64,000 nucleotides of DNA, taken from the NCBI GenBank assembly GCA_964474045.1, contig CAYYRC010000012.1:1-64000 (forward strand), in the 5' to 3' direction. Position numbers and translations under genes: made by a program. The stretch is from JACJWR01 sp964474045. GTDB taxonomy: Bacteria; Actinomycetota; Actinomycetes; S36-B12; UBA10799. The notes under the pieces were generated by a model. That model saw only the letters and a list, made by a program, of their open reading frames with translations, was not told the DNA's origin and did not search any database. Positions 55,829 to 64,000 of this stretch are shown here, in pieces (the stretch's first letter is position 1; each line of letters begins with the position of its first letter).

Positions 55829-57349
55829 ATGCCGGCGGACGAGAACGACACGGCGACTGACGCCGAGCTGTGGGCACGTCTGGGTGGCGCCGACGGCCAC
55901 GACCGCGTGGAGCTGTTGGAACTTCTGGGCGAGCGGTCGCGCGACCGGGCGGAGTTCGCCCAGGCGGCCGCGCTGTTCGCCGAGATCGCGTCGATCTGGG
56001 ACGAGGCCGAGCGGACTCCGGAGGCGGGGTATGCGTTGCAGCGGGTGGGCTGGTGCCTGTTCGGCAACCGGGAGTTCGACGAGTCGGCGGCCGCCTACGC
56101 CGACAGCGCGGCCCGATTCGCCCAGGCTGGCCGGAGCGTGGAGGCCGCGCACGTGCTGTGGCTGAAGGCCGAGGCACTGCGGATGGGCGGGGACCTGGAG
56201 GCGTGCCTCGCCGCCGCCAACGAGTCCCGGCAGCTCGCGCAGGCCGAGCAGGAGTGGACCATCGCCGGCGAGAGCTGCTACGAGGCGGCTCGGGCGCTGT
56301 ACTGGCTGGATCGAGAGACGGAGGCCTACGACGCCTGCGGCGAGAGTCGCGACTTCTTCCGGCTCGCGGGCCAGCCGCTGCGGGTCATGGCCGTGGACGA
56401 CTTCGCCCTGACGGTGACGCTGTTCCTGGGCGACCTGGAGCGGGCCCTCGAGCTGGCAGTCAACTGCTATGTGCTGGCTCGGGCGTCCTCCACTCCCCAT
56501 GACGACGCCTACGCCATGCGGCGCCTCGCCGAGACGCACCGCCGCCGGGGCGAGTACTCCGCCGCGATCGAGTTGGCCGAGCGAGCCCGTGAGCGCTACC
56601 GGGACGACGATGACCTGCTCGGCGTGGCGCAGAGCGAGCGGGTCCGAGCCCAGACGCTGCTGGAGGTCGACGAGCCAGAGGCCGCGCTGGCGGTGTTCAC
56701 CGACGCCCGGGTGCTCTTCGACGCCACCGGCGACGACTACGGGGCCTTCGTCTGCGACGCCCGCCGCTCCATCGTGCTGCATGGGCTGGGCCGCTACGAG
56801 GAGGCTGCCCGGCTCAACCGGCAGCTGGCCCAGGGGCTGGTATCCGCAGGCTCGGACCTGGCGGTCGAGCTCGGCTGGACGATCGCGCGACTGGCGGACA
56901 ACCTGATCGTCATGGGCGACGGTCCGGCCTGTCTGGCCGTCGTGGACGAGTGGGGGCCGCGGCTGGCAGCAGAGGGTGAGCGGCTCACCGCCCCGCTGCT
57001 GGCGCTGCGGGCCTCCCGCGCCCGGGCCCTGGACGCGGTCGGCGAGGCCGAGGCCGCTGTGGCGCAGGCGGAGGAGGTCCTGGCGCTGACCACCAGCGCC
57101 GAGGTGTCGCAGGGCACGGCGTACTGCTACGAGCTGCGCGCCCGGGCGCTGCTGGCCGCCGGGGACCCGTCGGGCGAGAAGGAGCTGGCCCATGCCATCG
57201 CCCTGCACCTCGCGGACGGCGACATCGACCGCGCGCGACGGCTGTCGCAGTCGTTCATGCCCGACATCGACCAGGATGCGCGACAGGATCGGCTCGACAG
57301 CCGCACCGACGACACGGCGCCTGGTCACGGCCCCGAGCTGATCGGCTGA
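55829..57349 (+). CDS. TPR-repeat protein upstream of a sigma factor gene
   Basis: 506 residues; ATG with GAGGAGG upstream. The frame is open further 5' through the methyltransferase gene but with no meaning. At least eight TPR-like helix pairs can be seen between about 30 and 470 (AGYALQRVGWCLFGNREFDESA; EAARALYWLDRETEAYDAC; HRRRGEYSAAIELAERA). No signal peptide. The next gene, a sigma factor, begins 17 bases later, so a regulatory or scaffold role in the same pathway is possible but unproven. Confidence 0.78.
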   Translation: MPADENDTATDAELWARLGGADGHDRVELLELLGERSRDRAEFAQAAALFAEIASIWDEAERTPEAGYALQRVGWCLFGNREFDESAAAYADSAARFAQAGRSVEAAHVLWLKAEALRMGGDLEACLAAANESRQLAQAEQEWTIAGESCYEAARALYWLDRETEAYDACGESRDFFRLAGQPLRVMAVDDFALTVTLFLGDLERALELAVNCYVLARASSTPHDDAYAMRRLAETHRRRGEYSAAIELAERARERYRDDDDLLGVAQSERVRAQTLLEVDEPEAALAVFTDARVLFDATGDDYGAFVCDARRSIVLHGLGRYEEAARLNRQLAQGLVSAGSDLAVELGWTIARLADNLIVMGDGPACLAVVDEWGPRLAAEGERLTAPLLALRASRARALDAVGEAEAAVAQAEEVLALTTSAEVSQGTAYCYELRARALLAAGDPSGEKELAHAIALHLADGDIDRARRLSQSFMPDIDQDARQDRLDSRTDDTAPGHGPELIG

Positions 57350-57366
57350 GCACCTACCCTGGGGCG

Positions 57367-57868
57367 GTGGCCCCGCGCGTCCTATCGTCCACCGATCTCG
57401 CCGGCGCGCGCCTGATCGCCATCCGGATCGCGCTGGCGAAGGGGTGCAGCCCCGAGGACGCCGAGGACATCGCCCAGACCGGGCTCGAACGGCTGCTGTG
57501 CCAGGACCCGCCGCCGGACAACCCGGATGCCTGGGTGACCCGGACCGCCCGCAACCTTGTCGCCGACCACTACCGACGACGCCGCCCGGCAACCACGGAT
57601 GAGCGGCCCGACGCGCTGGCGGCGTTCGTCCGGCTTGCTGCACCCACCAGTTTGGAGGGGATGGCCGACGTGACCCGCCGCCAGCTCGAGTCGCACTTGG
57701 CGCGCGTGCTCACCGACCGGGAGCTGCGGGTGGCCGCGCTCAAGGCGGACGGTCTGTCGCTGGCCGAGATCGCCGAGCGGCTGGGCTACGCCAACGCCGC
57801 TACGGTCAAGACCACCCTGGCCCGAATCCGCGTCAAGCTGGCGGCGTTGACAGCGGAGCTGGTCGAGT

Positions 57869-57894
<26 letters not shown>
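57367..57894 (+). CDS. ECF-like sigma-70 family RNA polymerase sigma factor
   Basis: 175 residues, GTG start. Region 2 shows SPEDAEDIAQTGLERLL and WVTRTARNLVADHYRRRR. Region 4 shows LTDRELRVAALKADGLSLAEIAERLGYANAATVKTTLARIR. There is no region 3, as in ECF factors, and no SnoaL-like extension. No anti-sigma gene is adjacent; the TPR gene upstream is the only partner candidate. The 3' end overlaps the convergent kinase gene by 26 bases. Confidence 0.82.
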
Positions 57895-59244
<1,350 letters not shown>

Positions 59245-59248
<4 letters not shown>

Positions 59249-60066
59249 CCGAGGTTGATGGTGACGCCCTTGGAGAACGATGAGTCCTTGGCGGTGAGCT
59301 TGGTCAGGGTCTCGCCGCTAGGAAGGTCGTAGACCAGCACGGCGGTGCTGCTGTTGCCGGGGTTGATCTCGTTCACGAAGCCCTGGGCCTGATCGTTGGC
59401 ATAGATCCCGGCGGTGCTGTCCGGCGCCAGTTCACGGCCCTGGGAATCGAAGCCTTCGACGTTGGAGTCGAAGAAGGTCTGCGGCTTGTCGCCGATGTTG
59501 GTGACCTTCATCGTCACCAACGTGTAAGTCCCCTGAGCCTTCTGCCCGTACTCGCCGCCAACCGCCGGCACGCCCGGTTCCACACCGGTGACGGTGAACT
59601 CGAACTTGCCGTCGCGCACCGGGGTATTGATGCCGGCGGCAGTCTCGGACGGCTTGGCAGTTGCGCCGGTGGGTGTCGCTGAGGCCGACGCAGACGGCCC
59701 GACCGGGTCGGACGGCTTGGCCGTCTCCGATGGCTTGGCCGTCTCAGATGGCTGGGCGCTCGCCGGGGGCATTGCCGGCTCAGACACCGTGGCGGCGGCC
59801 GATGCGCCGGCGCTGGCGTCGCCCGCAGCGGTGGTCGGCTTGTCGCTGCCCCCGCCACCAGCGACTAGCCCAATCAGGATCAGGACGCCCAGCACGATGA
59901 TCGCGATGCCCCACCAACGCTTGTACCAGGACTTCTTCGACGGCTTCGGCGCACCGGGCGATGCGGGATCCGACCGGCCTGCCTCCGCGCCCTCCACCGG
60001 CAGCCACTGCGACCCGTCCCATCGATGGCCGTTGACAATATCCCCAACGTTGTATTGATCACTCAC
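59245..60066 (-). CDS. Membrane-anchored DUF4352 (telokin-like) protein
   Basis: 273 residues, GTG start. A short cytoplasmic N-terminus (with HRWDGSQWLPV) is followed by one membrane helix (GIAIIVLGVLILIGLVAGGG). A Ser/Thr/Pro/Ala linker has repeats of SETAKP. The last 130 residues are a DUF4352 beta-sandwich (FEFTVTGVEPG, YTLVTMKVTNIGDKP, STAVLVYDLP). Function unknown; an extracytoplasmic binding role is usual. It is coupled to the kinase gene. Confidence 0.83.
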
Positions 60067-60227
60067 GCCGCAGTTCCTCCTGGTTGATCCCCATCCCGCG
60101 CGTGGCGGGCCTCCAAAGGATTCGACGGATCAACCCCCGCCCAGGTAAACACACCCCACGATCACCACGACCCCGAAAGTGCAGGCCTTTGTCAGGCAAG
60201 GGGCGTCTGGGACCCACCCAGAGCCTG

Positions 60228-61358
60228 TCAAATACCTGCAGTTTCGCCGGGGGCGGCTGCGGCGGAGGTGGCGGAGGTGGCGGAGGTGGCGGGCGCGCCG
60301 CCGGTTGAACCCACCTCCACCTCCCAGGGCGGCGCGGACGAGTCGACGGCAAGCTCCAGCGAGCCCGGCGCCACCCCCGCCGCCAGCATCGCCGCGCCCA
60401 GCGAAGCCACCATCGCGCCGTTGTCGGTGCACAGTCCGGGCCGCGGCACCCGCAGCCGCACCCCGGCGGCCTCGCAGCGCTGCGCCGCCAGCGCGCGCAG
60501 GCGAGAGTTGGCTGCGACTCCACCGCCGAGCATCAGGTCGCCGACCTCGAACTCGCGGCACGCCGCCACCGCCTTGGCCGTCAGCACATCGACGACCGCC
60601 TCCTGGAAGGACGCTGCTACTGCGGCCACATCGACCCTGTCCCCGGCTGCCTGCCGCTGCTCCACCCAGCGCGCGACCGCCGTCTTCAGCCCCGAGAACG
60701 AGAAGTCCCAGCGATGCTGCTGCTGGTCCTTCGCCGCGGTGAGGCCACGTGGGAAGGCAATGGCGTCCGGCGCGCCCACACGGGCCATCCGGTCGATCTC
60801 CGGACCGCCGGGGAAGGGCAAACCCAACAGTCGGGCGACCTTGTCGAACGCCTCTCCGGCGGCATCGTCCAGCGTGGCGCCGAGCGGGGCGATGTCGCGA
60901 GCGACGTCCTCCACCCGCAGCAGGCTTGTGTGCCCGCCGCTGACCAGCAGCGAAATCATCGGGGCCGGCAGCTCGCCGTGCTCCAACCGATCAACCGCCA
61001 CATGAGCCGCCAGGTGGTTGACTCCATACAGGGGCCTGCCCAGCCCCCAGGACAGGCCCTGCGCCGCCGACACCCCCACCAGCAACGCGCCCGCCAGACC
61101 CGGCCCTGCGGTCACCGCCACGGCATCCACGTCATCCAGCCGCACGCCGGCGGCAGCACATGCGGCCTCGACGGTGGGCAGCATCGACTCCAGGTGCGCG
61201 CGGCTGGCGATCTCCGGCACCACCCCACCGAAGCGGGCATGCTCGGCGACCGACGACGCGACCACATCGGCGAGCAACCGCGTGCCCCGGACGAGGCCGA
61301 TGCCGGTCTCGTCGCACGAAGTCTCGATGCCGAGCACGAGCGGCTCGTCCGCCGTCAT
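60228..61358 (-). CDS. tsaD: tRNA N6-threonylcarbamoyladenosine synthase TsaD
   Basis: 376 residues. ASKHA fold: VLGIETSCDETGIGLV, the metal-binding histidines in GVNHLAAHVAV, LVSGGHTSLL, and GGVAANSRLRALA. It transfers the threonylcarbamoyl group to A37 of ANN-decoding tRNAs with TsaB and TsaE. Its ATG overlaps the rimI stop (ATGA). The C-terminal ~25 residues are low-complexity, with Ala-Thr-Ser repeated three times from a 9-bp DNA repeat. Confidence 0.95.
   Translation of the reverse strand: MTADEPLVLGIETSCDETGIGLVRGTRLLADVVASSVAEHARFGGVVPEIASRAHLESMLPTVEAACAAAGVRLDDVDAVAVTAGPGLAGALLVGVSAAQGLSWGLGRPLYGVNHLAAHVAVDRLEHGELPAPMISLLVSGGHTSLLRVEDVARDIAPLGATLDDAAGEAFDKVARLLGLPFPGGPEIDRMARVGAPDAIAFPRGLTAAKDQQQHRWDFSFSGLKTAVARWVEQRQAAGDRVDVAAVAASFQEAVVDVLTAKAVAACREFEVGDLMLGGGVAANSRLRALAAQRCEAAGVRLRVPRPGLCTDNGAMVASLGAAMLAAGVAPGSLELAVDSSAPPWEVEVGSTGGAPATSATSATSAAAAPGETAGI
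60261..60287. repeat. 9-bp tandem repeat in the tsaD 3' end
   Basis: Three exact copies of GGCGGAGGT (60261-60269, 60270-60278, 60279-60287) followed by a partial copy. On the minus strand they encode Ala-Thr-Ser repeats of the TsaD tail. Confidence 0.93.
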
Positions 61359-61885
61359 CCTCCATCACCGCCCTGTCCGATCACGGCGGCGCCGATCAGC
61401 CGCCGCATGACGAGCGCATCGCCCCCATCGCCGTAGTAGTCACGGCGCCGGTCGATGGCCTCGAAGCCCCGGCTGCGGTAGAGCGCCTCAGCGGGGTTGC
61501 CGGCACGGACCTCCAACAGCATCCGGTCGGCTCCCGCCGCAGTTGCCGCGGCCAGCGCCAGATCCAGCAGCTGCCCGCCGACGCCGCCGCGACGGGCCAT
61601 CGGCGCCACCGCAATGGTCATGAGATCGGCGTCGCGACCCGACAGCGCGACGTCCACGTAGCCCGCCACCTCGCCGCAACGACCCGGAGCCGAGCACAGC
61701 ACGACCTGTAGCCACCGCCCTTCCGCCGCCAGTTCGCCGTAGAACTGCTCCAACGACCAGGCCGACGGACCGAAGATCTGGCGCTCAAGCTCTGCGACGG
61801 CCTCCAGGTGCCACCAGCGCATCGGCGCGAGGGTCCAGGCCCCATCCGTGCCGACGGGGACCACGAGGGGAGGGGGACCGCTCAC
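61355..61885 (-). CDS. rimI: Ribosomal protein S18 alanine N-acetyltransferase-like RimI
   Basis: 176 residues from a GTG that overlaps the tsaB stop (GTGA). GNAT fold: MRWWHLEAVAELERQIFG, the acetyl-CoA site VAPMARRGGVGGQLLDLAL, and LLEVRAGNPAEALYRSRGFEAIDRRRDYY. RimI acetylates the N-terminus of S18 in E. coli; in actinobacteria it is regularly encoded between tsaB and tsaD. A ~20-residue extension precedes the fold. Confidence 0.88.
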   Translation of the reverse strand: MSGPPPLVVPVGTDGAWTLAPMRWWHLEAVAELERQIFGPSAWSLEQFYGELAAEGRWLQVVLCSAPGRCGEVAGYVDVALSGRDADLMTIAVAPMARRGGVGGQLLDLALAAATAAGADRMLLEVRAGNPAEALYRSRGFEAIDRRRDYYGDGGDALVMRRLIGAAVIGQGGDGG

Positions 61886-62592
61886 GACACGCCGCCGACG
61901 AGCCCCGCGGGAGCCACCGCGTCCGGCTTGCGCAGGTAGATGGGCTCCGGCGCGAGCAGCGACTGGGGCACGCTGGGTCCGGCCGAGCCGTCTGCGCGCG
62001 CGTCGTCCCAGGTCTGCTCGAACCACGGCAGGCGCGGCACCCCCACGCCCTCCTCGATGCCCTGCTCCGAGGCGACCCATGCCGCCAGGACCAAGGCATC
62101 GGGGCCGAACTCGTCACCAGCGTCGATCCAGCGCACACCCTCGTTTACCTGCCGAACGACCGCGGGGGCCCCGACCAGCGGACCCGCGCAGCGACGGCCC
62201 TCCCCGTCGTAGCGGGCCCAGTACACCTCGCGCCGGCGAGCATCGGACGCCACCACGAAGGACTCCCCGTCCGCTTCAGTGCCCACCGAGCGGGCGACGA
62301 CGTCCAGGCTGCAGGCGCCCACCACCTGCACCCCGACCGCCAGGCCCACTGCGCGCGCGAACATCACTCCCACCCGCAGGCTCGTGTACGGCCCCGGTCC
62401 CAACCCCACGGCGATCGCCTGGAGCTCCGCCGGCCGCAGACCCTCCTCCGCCAGCAGCTGCGCCACGGCGACCGGCAGCACCGAGCCCGTCCGCCGACCG
62501 CCGGCCAGCCGCCGACCGATCCCCGGGCGGCCCTCCCGAACCAGCCCCACGGCGACCTGCGAAGTGGAGCTGTCGATCGCCAGAACCGCCAT
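61882..62592 (-). CDS. tsaB: tRNA threonylcarbamoyladenosine biosynthesis protein TsaB
   Basis: 236 residues. It starts VLAIDSSTSQVAVGLV and has AIAVGLGPGPYTSLRVGV, typical of TsaB. It is the TsaD-like scaffold that joins TsaD and TsaE in the t6A complex. It starts nine bases after the tsaE stop and overlaps rimI by four. Confidence 0.93.
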   Translation of the reverse strand: MAVLAIDSSTSQVAVGLVREGRPGIGRRLAGGRRTGSVLPVAVAQLLAEEGLRPAELQAIAVGLGPGPYTSLRVGVMFARAVGLAVGVQVVGACSLDVVARSVGTEADGESFVVASDARRREVYWARYDGEGRRCAGPLVGAPAVVRQVNEGVRWIDAGDEFGPDALVLAAWVASEQGIEEGVGVPRLPWFEQTWDDARADGSAGPSVPQSLLAPEPIYLRKPDAVAPAGLVGGVS

Positions 62593-62601
62593 GTGCCCAG
62601 G

Positions 62602-63078
62602 CTAGTGCGTGGCCCCGCCCAGCGTTCCCGCCAGATCCACGCCCGACCATCGCGGTCCCACTGCCGTCACCGTCAGCCTGCGCCCCGCCCCGGAACGGTC
62701 GAAGGTCAGCACCAGGTGATCGTCGCTGAGCTGCTCCGCAATCCCGACGCCCCACTCGACCAGGGTCACGGACTCCTCGGCGTCGGCCTGGAGGTCGAGG
62801 TCGTCGAACTCGCCGGCCCCGCCGAGCCGATAGGCGTCCACATGCAGCAGGTCCGGTCCGCCGACCAGCGACGGGTGCACGCGGGCGATGACGAACGTCG
62901 GCGACGTCACCGGGCCCCGCACACCCAGACCCTCCCCCAGCCCGCGGGCGAAGGTCGTCTTGCCTGCTCCGAGCGGCCCCGCCAGGATCACCAGGTCGCC
63001 GGCCCGCAGCTGGCTCGCCAGCCCCCGGCCTGCCGCTTCGGTGGCCTCAGCGTCCGCCAGCCAGACCGAGGCCGTCAG
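62602..63078 (-). CDS. tsaE: tRNA t6A ATPase TsaE, probable CTG start
   Basis: 158 residues if it begins at the CTG at 63078. The Walker A is AGPLGAGKTTFARGL, and SPTFVIA and LLHVDAYRLG are family motifs. The helix AEATEAAGRGLASQLRAGDL before Walker A is conserved in TsaE, so the protein must start upstream of the first GTG (62991). No in-frame ATG, GTG or TTG exists there. The CTG forms a CTGA overlap with the stop of the upstream hydrolase gene, as GTGA does for its neighbours. TsaE hydrolyses ATP to reset the TsaB-TsaD complex. Confidence 0.82.
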   Translation of the reverse strand: MTASVWLADAEATEAAGRGLASQLRAGDLVILAGPLGAGKTTFARGLGEGLGVRGPVTSPTFVIARVHPSLVGGPDLLHVDAYRLGGAGEFDDLDLQADAEESVTLVEWGVGIAEQLSDDHLVLTFDRSGAGRRLTVTAVGPRWSGVDLAGTLGGATH

Positions 63079-64000
63079 CTCTCGCCCTTGCCGCGAGGCG
63101 CATCCGGGTCGATCGACCGCAGCGAGCGCTCGAAGAGAGCGATCAACTCCGCGTTGACCTCCGCCGGTCGCTCCAGCATCAGCATGTGGCCGGTCTCCGC
63201 GAGCACCACCAGCTCGCCGTGCGGGACCCGCCGGATGATCTCGAAGGAATGGTCGGGCGGCGTCATCTTGTCGTCGCGGCCCACCATGACCAGCACCTCG
63301 ATGCCGTGCAGAGCCTCTAGCGCGGTGCGCTTGTCGTGCCGGTCGAAGGTCGGCAGGAACTCGCCGACCACCTCGATGGGAGTCTCGTTGATCATGTCGA
63401 ACGTGAACTGGGCGACCTCCGGCGGGACCTCCGAGCCGAAGCTGTAGCGCTTCGTCAGGATCAGGCTCAGGTCGCTGGCGCGCTCCCGGCTGGCGTCGAT
63501 CAGGTCCTTGCGCCGAATCATCGTCGGGGCAACCACCGGCGCCAGCCGATGAGCCACCTTCGCCACCGGGGCCGGCAGCCCCAGGGGGACCTCAGCGAGG
63601 CCGCCGGAGCTGGTACCGATGAGCGCCACCCCGATCACCCGCTGGGCGAAGAGCTGGGGGTACGACGCCGCCAGGGACATGACGGTCATGCCGCCCATGG
63701 AGTGGCCGACGAGCATCAGCGGACCCTCGGGCGCGAACTCCGCGATCACCCGTCGAAGATCGTGGCCCAGCTGATCGATGGTGTGACTCCCTGCGGGCCC
63801 CGCGGCGGAGCGACCATGGGCGCGCTGGTCCCAGAAGACCAGCCGGGCGAGCGGCCGCATCGCCTCGCGCTGGAAGTGCCAGGTGTCGTGGTTGAGCGCG
63901 TAGCCGTGGCTGAACACGATCGTCGGATCGACGCCCTCGCGCCATCCGTCGGGGGTATCCACCTCGACGTGCAGCTCGGCGCCGTCGGGCAGCACCACCC
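63075..64000 (-). CDS. Alpha/beta-hydrolase, 5' end outside window
   Basis: At least 307 residues; the frame is open to the window edge, so the start lies beyond it. Core: TIVFSHGYALNHDTW, FWDQRAHGRS, nucleophile Ser in VGHSMGGMTVMSLAA, Asp in VGRDDKMTPPD and His in AETGHMLMLE. This is the epoxide-hydrolase/haloperoxidase-like group; substrate unknown. Its stop overlaps the tsaE start codon by four bases. Confidence 0.87.
   Translation of the reverse strand, partial: VVLPDGAELHVEVDTPDGWREGVDPTIVFSHGYALNHDTWHFQREAMRPLARLVFWDQRAHGRSAAGPAGSHTIDQLGHDLRRVIAEFAPEGPLMLVGHSMGGMTVMSLAASYPQLFAQRVIGVALIGTSSGGLAEVPLGLPAPVAKVAHRLAPVVAPTMIRRKDLIDASRERASDLSLILTKRYSFGSEVPPEVAQFTFDMINETPIEVVGEFLPTFDRHDKRTALEALHGIEVLVMVGRDDKMTPPDHSFEIIRRVPHGELVVLAETGHMLMLERPAEVNAELIALFERSLRSIDPDAPRGKGES

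Noticed and set aside
60241..60300. Short G-rich repeats considered as a CRISPR or regulatory array
   Set aside because: Only three 9-bp units, no spacers; they encode the Ala-Thr-Ser tail of TsaD.

Overview
High-GC DNA with compact operons, frequent GTG/TTG starts and many 1-17 base gene overlaps. The gene content points to an actinobacterium (Actinomycetota). Markers are sdhCDAB, lpdA, DUF3017 beside folD, a PerM/DUF6350 protein between sucCD and purNH, a WhiB-family gene beside a BldM-like regulator, guaB3-guaB2, and a GroEL1 with a His-rich tail. The order resembles core-genome blocks I remember from Streptomyces and Mycobacterium, but the genus cannot be fixed from this window. About 57 protein genes are supported. 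No rRNA, tRNA, CRISPR array, insertion sequence or prophage was seen, and no gene-free gap exceeds about 180 bases.

Bases 1-32700 are mainly central metabolism. They hold the end of a biotin-dependent acyl-CoA carboxylase, a glycine-tailed membrane protein, a GT-C-like membrane protein, lpdA, a gamma-glutamylcyclotransferase and the large subunit of methylmalonyl-CoA mutase. Then come sdhCDAB, an alkylsulfatase, doxX-like, trpS, icd, mdh, DUF3017, folD, a DMT transporter, a degenerate phosphatase, purH, purN, perM, sucD, sucC and the separate B12-binding small subunit of the mutase. A lipase-like hydrolase, pcrA, a small membrane protein, another hydrolase and a PAS-GGDEF cyclase close this part. 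The carboxylase, both mutase subunits, sucCD, sdhCDAB, mdh and icd would together feed propionyl-CoA carbon into the TCA cycle.

Bases 32700-45700 hold a minus-strand run: a CarH-type MerR regulator, a TPR-like protein, a BldM-like regulator, guaB2, guaB3, a succinate-semialdehyde dehydrogenase, a ChoD-like GMC oxidoreductase and guaA. The WhiB gene (WhiD/WhiB3 position) diverges from the MerR gene. Then come groEL1 and groES under two CIRCE operators.

Bases 45675-52184 are the most unusual part. A tightly overlapping five-gene minus-strand operon encodes an HlyD-like adaptor, two NHLM/NHLP bacteriocin-type ABC transporters (neither with a C39 peptidase domain), a class A beta-lactamase-like serine hydrolase and a methyltransferase. 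No precursor peptide gene is visible. The last codons of the methyltransferase gene are themselves a CIRCE operator for groES.

Bases 52231-64000 hold a stand-alone murD, a SanA/DUF218 protein, a THUMP-like methyltransferase, a TPR protein with an ECF-like sigma factor, a convergent operon for a DUF4352 protein and a membrane Ser/Thr kinase, and the cluster (hydrolase)-tsaE-tsaB-rimI-tsaD.
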